64,000 bases of DNA from an uncultured Poribacteria bacterium (GCA_951813545.1 OX638352.1:5675966-5739965); one strand, 5' to 3'. Positions 50,827 to 60,858 are shown, numbered from the stretch's first letter. Program-made: numbers and translations. The notes: generated from the sequence alone by a model not told the origin.

Positions 50827-51738
50827 CTACAGAACCTCACGCGTAAATGTATAAATATCCCTCAACCACGACGCGTAATAGATACCGTTCGCATAACAGA
50901 AATAGAGCAGCTTCAATCCAACGATGCTAACCAAACAGGCAGACAGAACAGTAAGCAGACTGAAATCCCACGCGCTCATCTTCAAAGCCCGCAGAGAACT
51001 CCGTTGCGCTGCCTTCTCCGGCGAAAACCCCCGACTTTCAACGGATTCACCGAGGTGCGTCGCGTGCCGGATGTTACCCGCCAAGATAGGTCGGAAACTA
51101 TTGAGAACGCCCCGACAGGTTGTCAACAAATTCAGTCGAAGATAACGGAACCCTCTGAGCCTTTGGGAACGGAAGACAGCCACTGCCTCATTGGCAATCA
51201 CCGGAATGAAATGCAGGGCGGTCGTCACCATAAAAGCGAGGGTCGCTGGCACCCGTAATTGCGCCAACGCGAGGAGCAGATCGCGGGGCTGCGTCGTCCA
51301 GACGATGAAACACCCAATCACAAGCGTCGTGTTGAAACGGAGGGATTGGATAATCCCATGAAAGAGTCCCTCCCGATAGACACGGATACCCCCTGTCATC
51401 GGACCGATAATCGGCAACTCTGCTGGCACGAGCGTGAACAGCACCGTGCGCGGAAATTCGTTATAGAAAATCGCTTGGCTGTAAATTAGACCCCATGTCG
51501 TAAAAAAGAGGAACGCACAGAGCAACCCAATCTGCCGCCATGTTGGGCGAGATAACGTAACAAGCGCGAGACTCCCCAAAAAACAGACAAACAGTGCCGT
51601 AGGACTGTCCAGTAAAATGACGAGACAGCCGCCTATCAGCATCATCAATATTTTCGTGCGGGGTTCGAGTTTAGTATTCAGCATCGTGCGATTTTTCGTA
51701 TCCACCTCCCAGACAAGTATAGCACCCTCATGCCTCAT
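50827..51738 (-). CDS. ecfT: Energy-coupling factor transporter T component
   Basis: 303 residues, or 285 from the Met at 51684. Six or so hydrophobic segments and the two coupling-helix Arg-Gly motifs (SQRLRGF and ESRGF) that contact EcfA ATPases. EcfT joins the ATPases to a vitamin- or metal-binding S component. No EcfA or S gene is in the window. Confidence 0.85.
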   Translation of the reverse strand: MRHEGAILVWEVDTKNRTMLNTKLEPRTKILMMLIGGCLVILLDSPTALFVCFLGSLALVTLSRPTWRQIGLLCAFLFFTTWGLIYSQAIFYNEFPRTVLFTLVPAELPIIGPMTGGIRVYREGLFHGIIQSLRFNTTLVIGCFIVWTTQPRDLLLALAQLRVPATLAFMVTTALHFIPVIANEAVAVFRSQRLRGFRYLRLNLLTTCRGVLNSFRPILAGNIRHATHLGESVESRGFSPEKAAQRSSLRALKMSAWDFSLLTVLSACLVSIVGLKLLYFCYANGIYYASWLRDIYTFTREVL

Positions 51739-51865
51739 TTACCAATTAAAACTTCTCTTGTCCTCTGATAATGAGATTACGGGGATTAAGTGGTAGAAGT
51801 TTCCAACCCCGACGGTTCCGCGCACCACCTCTTTCTGTAGGAGCGAGCTCCGGACGGAATTTAAT

Positions 51866-51894
51866 TTGACTGAAAAGCCAAATTCGAGTACAAT
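51866..51894 (+). promoter_or_regulatory. Promoter of the first STAS gene
   Basis: TTGACT, a 17-base spacer and TACAAT, 115 bases before the ATG. Confidence 0.55.
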
Positions 51895-52009
51895 CATTTA
51901 TAGTAGGGCAAGTTTATGATAAAAACAAATTATGAATAATATGTCCTAACTCCAGTTTCTATGATTGAATCTATATTTTTGTTCAGGGTAAAACAAAAGG
52001 AGAAAAATA

Positions 52010-52351
52010 ATGGCAACACAGGTTCGCCAGCAAGACGGTGTTACGGTTATAGAACCCAACGGAAGGATAGTCGGATTAGCGATATCAGAACTCAGGAAAA
52101 CAATCTCGCAACAGATAGAGGCTGCCGATACACCGCGCATCCTCATTAATTTTGCGGACGTCACTCAAGTTGACAGCGGAGGACTCGGTACCCTTATGGA
52201 AGCACGTGCCATGGCAAACCAAAAGCAAGGACGCATCGGTGTCATCCATGTCGCGGAAAACATCAAAAATCTACTTGTTATGAGCCGAATCGTGAATCAG
52301 TTCGAACATTTTGAGAACGAGGATGCCGCAATTTCGGAACTATCCGCTTAG
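52010..52351 (+). CDS. STAS-domain anti-anti-sigma factor-like protein 1
   Basis: 113 residues, single STAS domain, RBS AAAGGAG. The phospho-acceptor segment reads VD-S56-GGLG, with Ser directly after Asp as in SpoIIAA and RsbV. Such proteins release sigma factors by binding anti-sigma kinases when unphosphorylated. The SpoIIE-type phosphatase at 7.8 kb could be the activating enzyme; no kinase is in the window. Confidence 0.88.
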   Translation: MATQVRQQDGVTVIEPNGRIVGLAISELRKTISQQIEAADTPRILINFADVTQVDSGGLGTLMEARAMANQKQGRIGVIHVAENIKNLLVMSRIVNQFEHFENEDAAISELSA

Positions 52352-52707
52352 AATCCAAATCCAATAGTTATAACCCAAGTTGCTACTAACAGGTTTCGCA
52401 CATTTCAGAAAGCGTTTTCGTCTCTTTCCCCACCCCGGGGTCCCCACCCGTTACTGGGAAGGGGGAGGGGTGATATGTCTATAGAAAATGGCGTATTTAC
52501 GCGAGTGCACTCCGTAGGAGTGCTATGTCTATAATAGTAGTGCTTCAACTTTGACTTTGAGGGCAGGTTCGTAGTAGGGCGATTTATCGCACTTTCCAAA
52601 CGGGCAATCATGGAAGGTTTCTCGACTACAAACAAAGCAAACCCTTCACAAACTCAACATTGAACGACTAATAGGTGGCAACTTGCGTTAGTTATATCAA
52701 ACAACAG

Positions 52708-52733
52708 GGACTGGTCCGACCAGTCCTTTTTTT
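52708..52733 (+). terminator. Terminator with GGACTGGT/ACCAGTCC stem
   Basis: GGACTGGTCCGACCAGTCC followed by seven T. The same stem follows STAS 2 and STAS 3, so it belongs to STAS 1 although 350 bases away. Confidence 0.85.
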
Positions 52734-53005
52734 ATGCTACGATGCTTCTTCCTGTAGAAGCACTCTCCTGATCGCGACTCTTTAAGTGCCCCTGATAAGG
52801 GCGGGAGGGTTCCCACCCGTTACTAGAAAGGGACTGAGGAGGAGTGTAAAGAAACTCTGTCTTATGAGAAGAGTTTCAACCCCAACCTCTTTCATCAGAA
52901 CCTGTTATCGTTATGTCTTCAACATCAAGATATTTTATAACCTGGACTTTTTCTTTTGCTTCTGAAATGTTTGGAGTTCGCATTTCCGAAAATCCTTTTT
53001 GTTTA

Positions 53006-53119
53006 TAGTAAAACCCGAAAATAAGAGAGCACTTTGGAAAACACAAAACACCTCACCACCGCTGGCGAGGATTGTATCCTCGCCTCTTTGGAGTGTCTAA
53101 TTAATTCTAAACTTTACTA
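53006..53119 (+). repeat. TA-flanked MITE, copy 4
   Basis: TAGTAAA/TTTACTA ends with TA at 53004-53005 and 53120-53121, 114 bp, interior nearly identical to copies 2 and 5. Confidence 0.85.
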
Positions 53120-53565
53120 TAACTTATTCGTTATCCTCTGACTTGCGTCTGTTGTGCTCTATAGGTTTTATTCTTGTGAAATTGTATCATATCCTGTGGC
53201 GCGGATGCCAAGCTGATCTCTTAGTGATAGATTCTCGGATTGAACGGAGCGGATGTTGATCTGTTGGGTTTTACTGCATTCTACCCAGCCCACGGCACTG
53301 TAATAAATTTTGCGATCACTTATATACTTTTGAGGAGTACACAACCCCTAAATCCCGTTATCAGCGGACTTTGAAAATTTTTCTAATGGTGCATTTGTCG
53401 GTAAATATCTATAAATTCTGATAATTCACTATAAATTTTCAAAAAATATTGAACTTTTTTTCATTTAGTGAGTCTAATGTTAACGAATATCCAAAACAAA
53501 CGTTCAAATAATATAAAAAATTAAGAAAAGTCAATTGTGTTCTAAAAAACAAAAGGAGTAAAAAA

Positions 53566-53907
53566 ATGACGACCCAAATTCGCCAGCAAAATGGCATCTC
53601 GATTTTGGAACCCAGTGGAAAGATAGTAGGATCCTCAGTATTAGAATTACGGGAAACCCTCTCACCATATATACAGGATTCCGATGTACCACGTATTCTC
53701 ATCAATTTTGAGAAAGTCAATAAGGTTGACAGCACAGGACTTGGTGCCCTTATGGAGGCACGTGCTATGGCAACCCGAAAACAAGGACGCATTGGTGTCA
53801 TCCATGTCGGGAAAAACATTAAAAACCTACTCGTTCTGAGCCGACTCGTGAGCCTGTTCGAACATTTCGACAGCGAGGACGCTGCAGTTGCCGCACTCTC
53901 CGCATAG
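53566..53907 (+). CDS. STAS-domain anti-anti-sigma factor-like protein 2
   Basis: 113 residues, RBS AAAAGGAG. Very similar to STAS 1 in length and in sequence (ARAMATRKQGRIGVIHVGKNIKNLLVLSRL). Acceptor segment VD-S56-TGLG is intact. Followed directly by its terminator. Confidence 0.88.
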   Translation: MTTQIRQQNGISILEPSGKIVGSSVLELRETLSPYIQDSDVPRILINFEKVNKVDSTGLGALMEARAMATRKQGRIGVIHVGKNIKNLLVLSRLVSLFEHFDSEDAAVAALSA

Positions 53908-53930
53908 AGTCCAACGCTCAGTGAAACGTC

Positions 53931-53960
53931 AAAAGGGACTGGTAAAACCAGTCCCTTTTT
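53931..53960 (+). terminator. Terminator of STAS 2
   Basis: AAAAGGGACTGGT/ACCAGTCCCTTTTT hairpin, symmetrical, 23 bases after the stop. Confidence 0.9.
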
Positions 53961-54134
53961 TATTGCCTTGTGGGAGGGGTTTTTAATCCCAATTCCCTTC
54001 ATGAAATAAGCGAGGTTGAAAACCTCGAAAGCGGAACATGACCGGATTGTTCACTTCAAACCGAGGTCTGACCACCACCAATCCTTAGACACGCCCTTGC
54101 GAAAAAACGAACCTTTTCCCATAAAATCTGACTA

Positions 54135-54248
54135 TAGTAAAACCCGAAAATAAGAGGGCACTTTGGAAAACACAAAACACCTCACCACCGCTGGCGAGGA
54201 TTGTATCCTCGCCTCTTTGGAGTGTCTAATTAATTCTAAACTTTACTA
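54135..54248 (+). repeat. TA-flanked MITE, copy 5
   Basis: TAGTAAA/TTTACTA ends with TA at 54133-54134 and 54249-54250, 114 bp, upstream of STAS 3. Copies 4 and 5 precede STAS 2 and 3 at 447 and 117 bases, so they were probably inserted independently rather than duplicated with the genes. Confidence 0.85.
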
Positions 54249-54364
54249 TAATATAACGAATACCTCAAACTAAACGTTCAAATAGAGCAATTCAAATGGA
54301 GTAAACGTTGGAGAAGTGAATTGAGATCCCCAATGTTCTAAGGAGAGAGAAAAGGAGAAAAACC

Positions 54365-54706
54365 ATGACAACCCATATTCGTCTGTTAGATGGCATCACA
54401 ATTTTGGAACCCACTGGAAAGATAGCAGGATCCTCAGCGTCAGAATTACGGAAAACAATTTCGCCACAGATAGAGGCTTACGATGAACCCCGCATTCTCA
54501 TCAATTTCAAACGGGTCAACACAATCGACGGTTCAGGACTCAATGCCTTGATGGAGGCACGCGCCCTCACTGCTCGAAAGAAAGGTCGCATCGGTGTCGT
54601 CCACGTCAGCAAACACATCAAAAATCTGGTCGCTCTAAGTCGGTTAGCGAGCCTTTTTGAACGTTTCGACAGCGAAGACGCTGCTGTTTTGGCACTCTCG
54701 GCATAG
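54365..54706 (+). CDS. STAS-domain protein 3 with altered acceptor site
   Basis: 113 residues, same RBS as the other two. The acceptor segment reads ID-G56-S57-GLN, so the Ser directly after Asp has become Gly and the following residue is Ser; the next Gly-Leu-Gly is GLN. It may escape normal phosphorylation or use Ser57. Otherwise close to STAS 1 and 2. Confidence 0.87.
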   Translation: MTTHIRLLDGITILEPTGKIAGSSASELRKTISPQIEAYDEPRILINFKRVNTIDGSGLNALMEARALTARKKGRIGVVHVSKHIKNLVALSRLASLFERFDSEDAAVLALSA

Positions 54707-54735
54707 CACCTAAAATTCAGTCACATATCAAACGC

Positions 54736-54764
54736 GGACTGGTTCCACCAGTCCTATTTTTTTT
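54736..54764 (+). terminator. Terminator of STAS 3
   Basis: GGACTGGT/ACCAGTCC stem followed by TATTTTTTTT, 30 bases after the stop. Confidence 0.85.
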
Positions 54765-54863
54765 GCACAGAGCGAGATTGCATGAAGGATAATAAAATAT
54801 CTCAATGACCCGATGGCGGACAACCGTCAACCCTGAATCATCCATAATCCTATCAATCCGTAT

Positions 54864-57557
54864 TCAGACATCAGATCCCTCAAGCACTATCACAACAGAT
54901 TCCTGTCCATCCTCATAAGGTACAACCCATTCAAGCTGCTCACCGCGCGTGACATGCCCAGCACTGCAGCGGTAGGAACCCGCTTCCATCCCCCGAATAG
55001 AGATATGTGCACATTCCGCATGCGCAGACGGCTTCGATAAAACCAGTTCCAGCCGCCGCAAATTTTTCGTGAGCGTCGCCTTCTCAATGCGCGCCTTCAC
55101 CGCCTCCAAGGTCACACCAAGCGGCACAAACGAAGCCCTCACACCCAATCCATCTTGTGGGACAAACGTATAGTCATCCTGAGTTTCGGAAACAGCACAT
55201 CCATAACCGACAAGCCCAAAGTCAGGATCTTGAACGAGATAGGACTTCAACATACTCAAGTTGCCGTAGAGTCCCATACCGACCTCACCGGAGAAACAAC
55301 CGTTCCGATAATAGTTATATTCCGGCGATCCCTTCTCAGGCGGATTGAATCGCCACTCCCGACCGTTATAGCCCTTACCCGACGGATCCACACAACTCCA
55401 GACCGCTAAAGTCGCACCGTAAGCCTTCTGCAAGAAATGCTGATCCCCCGTCTGCTCGTATCTATCAAAAAGCGGACGCGCCAGCAGCGGCGTCGGATAA
55501 CACCCAATATACCGCATGTTTGTGCAGTAGGAGAACCACATCGGCGTGGTATCGCGGCTCGCGAGGATTGAATCCACAGTCCGCTTCTTCAGCGATTCAT
55601 CGTCAGCGACCTGCGCCAAGTAGTATAACGCCGCCTTCGAGGCGTGGTCGAAGCAATACTCCGATGCAAATGGGTATTCTTCCTCAAGGAAAAACGGGAG
55701 GCATCCCGCAATAGCGTCTCGGAGCGTCCGATATTCAGTCTCCATCCCTTCCGTTTTCAGCGATCTCAGAAGATGCGCCAGAATCGGCGACCCCATAGGT
55801 GCATGCGTTTTCGACATATTACCGCGATGATAATCGATGTAATTCTTCGTTTCATAGACACTTTCGTAGGTGGAATCTTGGTAAGAAGCGAGTGCCGTGT
55901 TATAGGCAAGACTGAGATAGCCCAACGGCTCTCGACGCGTCTTTATGCCGTGCAACTTGGTGATCCGGTACATCTGATAATAGATGTTATAGACGTGCGG
56001 ATAGTTATAGATACGCCAGACGTAATCCCACCGCCGCCACGAACCCTCCCGAAGCCCGATGAGTGAGTTCAGCACTTGATAGTTGTCCTTGTCTTGCAAT
56101 TTGCCGTAGAGGAAATTCTCAATGAATTCATCCAGCGCATGGACCTCCCGTTCGTCAGGGTAATAGGCGTTTTTCCCAGCGAGAAATACAGGTGGCGCAA
56201 AGCAACGGTCATCGCTGCCGCCCATATCAATCGAACCACAAGGTGCCTCCTCCTCCACGATGAGCCTTTCAGCCTCATTATTCCAGATGCGAAAACTATA
56301 GTGACAGAGGTCTTCTGGATCTTCAACACGCTGATTTTCCACGATGAATTCGGCGCGCGCCTTCATCAAGGTCTCTATCGCTGCGATACCCTTGAACACC
56401 AGATGTGTCCACTCGCCGTCCCCGTAGCAGATTGTGACCTTCTGTTCTCCGATTGCAGTAAGACGGACAGTGTAGGTGTGGCGATCACCCATTGCTGCCA
56501 CCGACTCAACCTCAATACCGTCGGCTGTTTCAATAGCCGTAATCGACTTTTTGCATCGGAGCAAAAGATGTGCTGTCGTGCCTATCGGTAGCACCATCCC
56601 CGGCACGATCTTCACAGCAACGTTCCCGTTCTCATACAACGTCTCGTTGATGTCGGCGTAGTCCTTAACGCGACAGAGTGTGAATGTGAAAGCTCGCTTT
56701 TCACCCGGTGCCAAAGTGAGCGAACGGTGTCCGTTATACCAAGGCTCAACCGCTGTCGCCTCAGAAAAGAGGTAAAACATGGAGCCAGCACCGGTCATCA
56801 TCTCAGTGTTCGGGAAAAGCCCATACCCAGAAATCGCCTCAAGCGCAGTGTCATCCTGCGGGATAATCAGTAACTGCTCCCCTTTACCACTCGCACGGGT
56901 CGCGAGGATATAGGACGAATGCCCCGAAACAAACGAACTCTCAATCACGCGTTGCTCAAAGACATACTTCGTAGACTCAATTGACCGGTGGTTGAAACCC
57001 TGTTTCTCATCACCGATGCTGTAATTCGTATTCAGTGTGATCGGCAGCCCAAGCTCACCGATTTCCATCTGTGCCTGTCCCTCATTCTCAAGCGTGATTG
57101 TCCACTGGATCGCATCCCCGCTCTGTGGGTTCCCCCTAAATTCATAACGTTGTTCAATATTGAGATGCTGAAGTCCGCCTCGGTTGACAGAATTGCCCTC
57201 ATAACGGGTCGTTATCGAAGCATCGTCATAAGTCACCGTGCGGACATCGTCGCTGAGGAAGGTGTGCATCGCGCGCCACACCTCTTCACCCGCAAGCCGT
57301 GCCTTCAGCACAATATCACCAGTCCAGCAGTGCATCGGAATGCGTCGCGCCTTTTCCGGGACATGTCGCTGCTTCCACCAGATGTTGAGACGCATATTCT
57401 GCTCATTCCCGAAGAAGTTCGTGCCTTGTTCGTCGTCTGTCAGGTATAGCCCTTTGAGAACACCACTCCGTCTGTCCACATCAAGGATGTAATGTTCATT
57501 GGTCAAGCGGAGATAGGCATCATGGGGAGTATAGCGTGCATATCGGACCTGTAGCAT
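54864..57557 (-). CDS. Large DUF5695-like protein, possible six-hairpin glycosidase
   Basis: 897 residues from the ATG at 57557 (AGCAGGA six bases upstream); an upstream Met at 57692 would add 45 unlikely residues. The first half is beta-sandwich-like (HYILDVDRRSGVLKGLYLTDD), the second half helix-rich with paired Trp/Tyr segments (WRRWDYVWRIYNYPHVYNIYYQMYRI), like an (alpha/alpha)6 toroid. No signal peptide. The pattern resembles DUF5695 and suggests a glycan-active enzyme, but no catalytic residue can be named. Confidence 0.65.
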   Translation of the reverse strand: MLQVRYARYTPHDAYLRLTNEHYILDVDRRSGVLKGLYLTDDEQGTNFFGNEQNMRLNIWWKQRHVPEKARRIPMHCWTGDIVLKARLAGEEVWRAMHTFLSDDVRTVTYDDASITTRYEGNSVNRGGLQHLNIEQRYEFRGNPQSGDAIQWTITLENEGQAQMEIGELGLPITLNTNYSIGDEKQGFNHRSIESTKYVFEQRVIESSFVSGHSSYILATRASGKGEQLLIIPQDDTALEAISGYGLFPNTEMMTGAGSMFYLFSEATAVEPWYNGHRSLTLAPGEKRAFTFTLCRVKDYADINETLYENGNVAVKIVPGMVLPIGTTAHLLLRCKKSITAIETADGIEVESVAAMGDRHTYTVRLTAIGEQKVTICYGDGEWTHLVFKGIAAIETLMKARAEFIVENQRVEDPEDLCHYSFRIWNNEAERLIVEEEAPCGSIDMGGSDDRCFAPPVFLAGKNAYYPDEREVHALDEFIENFLYGKLQDKDNYQVLNSLIGLREGSWRRWDYVWRIYNYPHVYNIYYQMYRITKLHGIKTRREPLGYLSLAYNTALASYQDSTYESVYETKNYIDYHRGNMSKTHAPMGSPILAHLLRSLKTEGMETEYRTLRDAIAGCLPFFLEEEYPFASEYCFDHASKAALYYLAQVADDESLKKRTVDSILASRDTTPMWFSYCTNMRYIGCYPTPLLARPLFDRYEQTGDQHFLQKAYGATLAVWSCVDPSGKGYNGREWRFNPPEKGSPEYNYYRNGCFSGEVGMGLYGNLSMLKSYLVQDPDFGLVGYGCAVSETQDDYTFVPQDGLGVRASFVPLGVTLEAVKARIEKATLTKNLRRLELVLSKPSAHAECAHISIRGMEAGSYRCSAGHVTRGEQLEWVVPYEDGQESVVIVLEGSDV

Positions 57558-58394
57558 AATATCCTGCTCACTTTCGGTTGTAAAGGGGAATCTATTTTCC
57601 TTGAGAATACCCGCGTTAGGGGAATCTGTCAAGCAAAAACACATCCTCTGTAGGAGGGATCTCCGAATCCCGACACCGGTTCGCGACCCCACACAGATGC
57701 CGCCTCCACGGGGCTAAAGAGGTTCTCAGTAAAGCCATTGCCCAACCGCACCGGATTTCCCCATCCACCGCTGGCAGGGGTTCCTTGAAGAAACACCCAA
57801 GCCAAAACACCCACCTCTCTACACAGATGCCATCTCTACGGGACTAAAGAGGTTTTTAGCATCGTAGATTGGATTGAACGGATAGCATCAGAACGCTACC
57901 GATTCAAAGAGATCGATGAGGGCTTCATACACCTTCTATCCAAGAAATACTGAGTGAAACCCAACATCTTTGCTGCCAGTAGCCGAAAATGTGGTGGTAT
58001 GAATGAAGTTGGGTTTCACTGCTGTCCTGAGAGAATACGACCGGCTATTGAATTTCAGGTGCTCTTGGAGGTTTGAAATCATATTTTTCAGTTCCGTTCA
58101 ACCCAACCTACGCACTGATTTACGCTATCCTCCGTTGGCAAGGTTTCCTTGCGAAAACACCCCAGCAAAACACTTCGACTTTATGATAACCGACAACTCA
58201 TAACTAATAATTAACATAATAGAATAATATACACATAATAAATTAACAAACCCCTCTCCCACCGCTTTTTAATGCGAAATTTCCGAATCTCAAATTCTTG
58301 CCCTTAAGGCAAGACTTGCCTTGGATGAAAACCGCTATAACATTAGTCAACATTTATATTCATCGTCTCTTTTGCCAATTTCCAATGTGCAAAA

Positions 58395-58424
58395 TTAGGG
58401 CAATTTAGGGCAATTTAGGGCAAT
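58395..58424 (+). repeat. Three tandem TTAGGGCAAT units
   Basis: Exact 10-bp repeats, three copies. They could be a regulatory iteron-like site or simple slippage; they lie about 150 bases upstream of the -35 box of the next gene. Confidence 0.7.
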
Positions 58425-58546
58425 TATTGCATCGGAGAAAAAACCGATAATTTTGTGTTAATTTAAAAATAGTAGGAACACGTCGTGAGTTCTCCGTAAC
58501 AATCCATACACTTAAGTCAAATCCCCCTCATTATAAATTGTTTCTA

Positions 58547-58575
58547 TTGACACCCACCGCGATTCATGATAAACT
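58547..58575 (+). promoter_or_regulatory. Promoter of the dehydrogenase gene
   Basis: TTGACA, a 17-base spacer and TAAACT. The -10 box overlaps an in-frame ATG at 58566, which supports the later start at 58629. Confidence 0.65.
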
Positions 58576-58628
58576 TCGGCTTATGTGAACAACCATCACA
58601 GACAATTCTACAACGAAGGAGACTATCA

Positions 58629-59576
58629 ATGGCGAAAATCAAAGTGCTGATTGCGAGTGGAATCAGCCAAGAAATCGCAGATATGCTGCAGGACGCACCC
58701 CCGGATATGGAAATAAACTTTTTGTCGGAGGGACAGCAGCTCAGCGACCACCTTTCAGATGTTGAGATTCTCTACGGAACGGTATCAGAGGGGGCGTTCC
58801 CACACGCAACATCCCTGCAGTGGGTTATGCAGCCATTCGTAGGGGTGGAAGGTTCAATGTATCCCGCCTTCAAAGAGAGTTCCATCACACTCGTGAACAG
58901 CAAACGGCTGTATGGACCGCAGCTCGCTGAACACGCCTTCGCGCTACTACTTGCACTAACACGAGGCATCAACACACAACTCGACTTGATGCGAGAGAAG
59001 GAATGGAAATGGCTACCGTGCGCTGAGGTATCGGGAATGACGATGGGAATCCTCGGACTCGGCGGGATCGGCAGAGCCGTCGCACAACGCGCTAAGGCGT
59101 TCGAGTTCAACGTGATCGCAGCAGACCCGGAACCGATGGAAAAGCCGGACACCGTTGATGAGTTAGGACAACTCGATTGGCTGCCGGAGTTCCTATCCCG
59201 CTCGGAAGTCCTGACGGTCTGCTGCCCAATCACACCGCAAACCCACAAACTGCTATCCCACGCAGAATTCGATGCCCTGCCAGACGGCTGCTATTTCATC
59301 AACGTCAGTCGTGGGAAGGTGGTAGACGAAGAGGCACTGATCGCTGCATTGGAAAGTGGAAAATTGGCAGGCGCAGGATTAGACGTTACCTATACGGAAC
59401 CCTGTCCACAAGACAATCCGTTGTGGACGCTCCCGAACGTGATTCTAACGTCCCATACCGCTGGCGCATCACAGAATATCGCCAAACGCGCAATGCAGTT
59501 GTTTATTGATAACATGCACAAATACGTGAACGGCGAACCGCTCACCAACGTTGTGGACAAGGACAAAGGATATTAG
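58629..59576 (+). CDS. D-2-hydroxyacid dehydrogenase family protein
   Basis: 315 residues from ATG 58629 with AAGGAG upstream. NAD-binding GLGGIGRAVA, catalytic Arg in NVSRGKVVDE, Glu in DVTYTEP and His in SHTAGAS, as in D-isomer specific dehydrogenases (SerA/GhrA type). It would interconvert a 2-keto and a 2-hydroxy acid with NAD(P)H. The 3-prime end overlaps that of the convergent enolase-superfamily gene by four bases. Confidence 0.9.
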   Translation: MAKIKVLIASGISQEIADMLQDAPPDMEINFLSEGQQLSDHLSDVEILYGTVSEGAFPHATSLQWVMQPFVGVEGSMYPAFKESSITLVNSKRLYGPQLAEHAFALLLALTRGINTQLDLMREKEWKWLPCAEVSGMTMGILGLGGIGRAVAQRAKAFEFNVIAADPEPMEKPDTVDELGQLDWLPEFLSRSEVLTVCCPITPQTHKLLSHAEFDALPDGCYFINVSRGKVVDEEALIAALESGKLAGAGLDVTYTEPCPQDNPLWTLPNVILTSHTAGASQNIAKRAMQLFIDNMHKYVNGEPLTNVVDKDKGY

Positions 59577-60715
59577 TCCGCTATTGCGAAGGCTTCCAAC
59601 GCCTCCGTATCAATAACAACACCGAGTCCGGGCATGTCATCAAGAACGAAAGCCCCATCTTCAACCCTCGGCTTTCGCGTGGTGATTTGCCCCTTCATTT
59701 CATACGCCTCAGGCGAATGTTCCATAATCAAGAAGTTCGGAATCGTCGCCGAAAATTGGACTGTCGCCGCAATCGACAAGATACCACCGCCACCGATGTG
59801 AGGTGTTACTGGAATGTTGTAGGTATCCGCAAGGCTCGCAATGCGTTTCCCTTCTGTGAGTCCAGTGCGCGCAATGTCCGGCATTGTGATATCGCACGCC
59901 CGACGCTCAAACACCTCCCGCAATTCAAAACGGGTGCGTGTCCATTCCCCAATAGCAACCGACATATCCAACGCTTGTGCCAATGCTGCTTGTCCGGGGA
60001 TGTCCTCCGGCACCGTCGGCGACTCTAACCACGTCACGTCCAATGCCTCAAGCCCGCGTCCGAGCATAATCGCGTCAGGGATGCTGTATTGGGTATGAAC
60101 ATCCACCATCAACTTGACTTTTGGACCCACCCGCTCTCGTACGGCTGCAACGATCGCTAAAATCTCCTCACGACTGCTGGTCGCGTGAATCTTCAATCCG
60201 CCATAACCCTGGGCGACATATTCCGATGCCTTGGATGCCGCCGCTTCTGGTGTGCTGCCGCCCACACCAGCGTACAGAGGAATCGTATCCCGATACCTGC
60301 CCCCAAGCACCTTGTGAACTGGTTTCCCGGTCGCCTGCCCGATAATGTCCCACAGCGCAATATCACACCCAGCGAGCGCATCGATAAAAAATCCGGTATA
60401 GTGTCCGCGCTCCCGCATCGCTGTAAACATGCGTTGCCAAAGATATTCTACATCAAACGGGTCCTTCTCCATCAGTATCGGACGACACAAATCTTCAACG
60501 ATTGTTTTCGAGGTGCGCGGCGAGACAGGACTCTGCCCTTCACCATACCCCACAATGCCATCTGATGTGGTAATCCGCACGACCATCGTTTCATGATGAC
60601 GTGCATAGATGCAACGCCATCCCTCGTCCGGCAAGTAATAATTGTCCGCTTGCTGCCCTGACGACTTCCCAGTTTGGTATCGGAGTGCGAACGCTTCAAC
60701 GTGTGTAATTTTCAT
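59573..60715 (-). CDS. Mandelate racemase/muconate lactonising enzyme family protein
   Basis: 380 residues from ATG 60715 (AGGGGA upstream); a longer frame to 60817 adds 34 residues. Enolase-superfamily barrel with KIH at the second strand, metal ligands in MVDVHTQY, WLESP and AIGEW, and the mandelate-racemase-type His in TPHIGGGG. Such enzymes dehydrate or racemise sugar acids. Together with the mannonate dehydratase-like gene at 35 kb it fits acid-sugar catabolism. Substrate unknown. Confidence 0.9.
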   Translation of the reverse strand: MKITHVEAFALRYQTGKSSGQQADNYYLPDEGWRCIYARHHETMVVRITTSDGIVGYGEGQSPVSPRTSKTIVEDLCRPILMEKDPFDVEYLWQRMFTAMRERGHYTGFFIDALAGCDIALWDIIGQATGKPVHKVLGGRYRDTIPLYAGVGGSTPEAAASKASEYVAQGYGGLKIHATSSREEILAIVAAVRERVGPKVKLMVDVHTQYSIPDAIMLGRGLEALDVTWLESPTVPEDIPGQAALAQALDMSVAIGEWTRTRFELREVFERRACDITMPDIARTGLTEGKRIASLADTYNIPVTPHIGGGGILSIAATVQFSATIPNFLIMEHSPEAYEMKGQITTRKPRVEDGAFVLDDMPGLGVVIDTEALEAFAIAD

Positions 60716-60858
60716 AACTAAACATCCCCTGATGCTCACGACGGTTTTTCTTGAACTTTTACTGGAATAAACGTAGAATATGAGGGGAAGGTTCACATTT
60801 CTGCGAGAACACACCAAGACCTTTTACCGACCGCCTATTCACTCGCGAAACGCTCACG

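Larger units (their letters stand above)
52352..53565 (+). other. Intergenic region between STAS 1 and STAS 2
   Basis: About 1.2 kb with no supported gene. It contains a GGGGTCCCCACCCGTTACTGGG repeat (52438), TATGTCTATAGAAAATGG (52474) and the GCACTCC hairpin (52507), a terminator (52708), another CCCACCCGTTACTAG unit (52813), and a MITE (53006). The remainder is AT-rich without visible structure. Confidence 0.55.
57558..58628 (+). other. Intergenic region before the dehydrogenase gene
   Basis: About 1 kb without a supported gene. It contains a TAGGAGGGATCTCCGAATCCCGA hairpin (57651), a minus-orientation GAAACACCCAAGCCAAAACACC unit (57790) related to the GCTTGGGTGTTTC repeat, a repeated ACACAGATGCC...GGGGCTAAAGAGGTT phrase (57692 and 57820), three TTAGGGCAAT units (58395-58424) and a promoter at 58547. 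Very AT-rich at 58200-58260. Confidence 0.55.
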
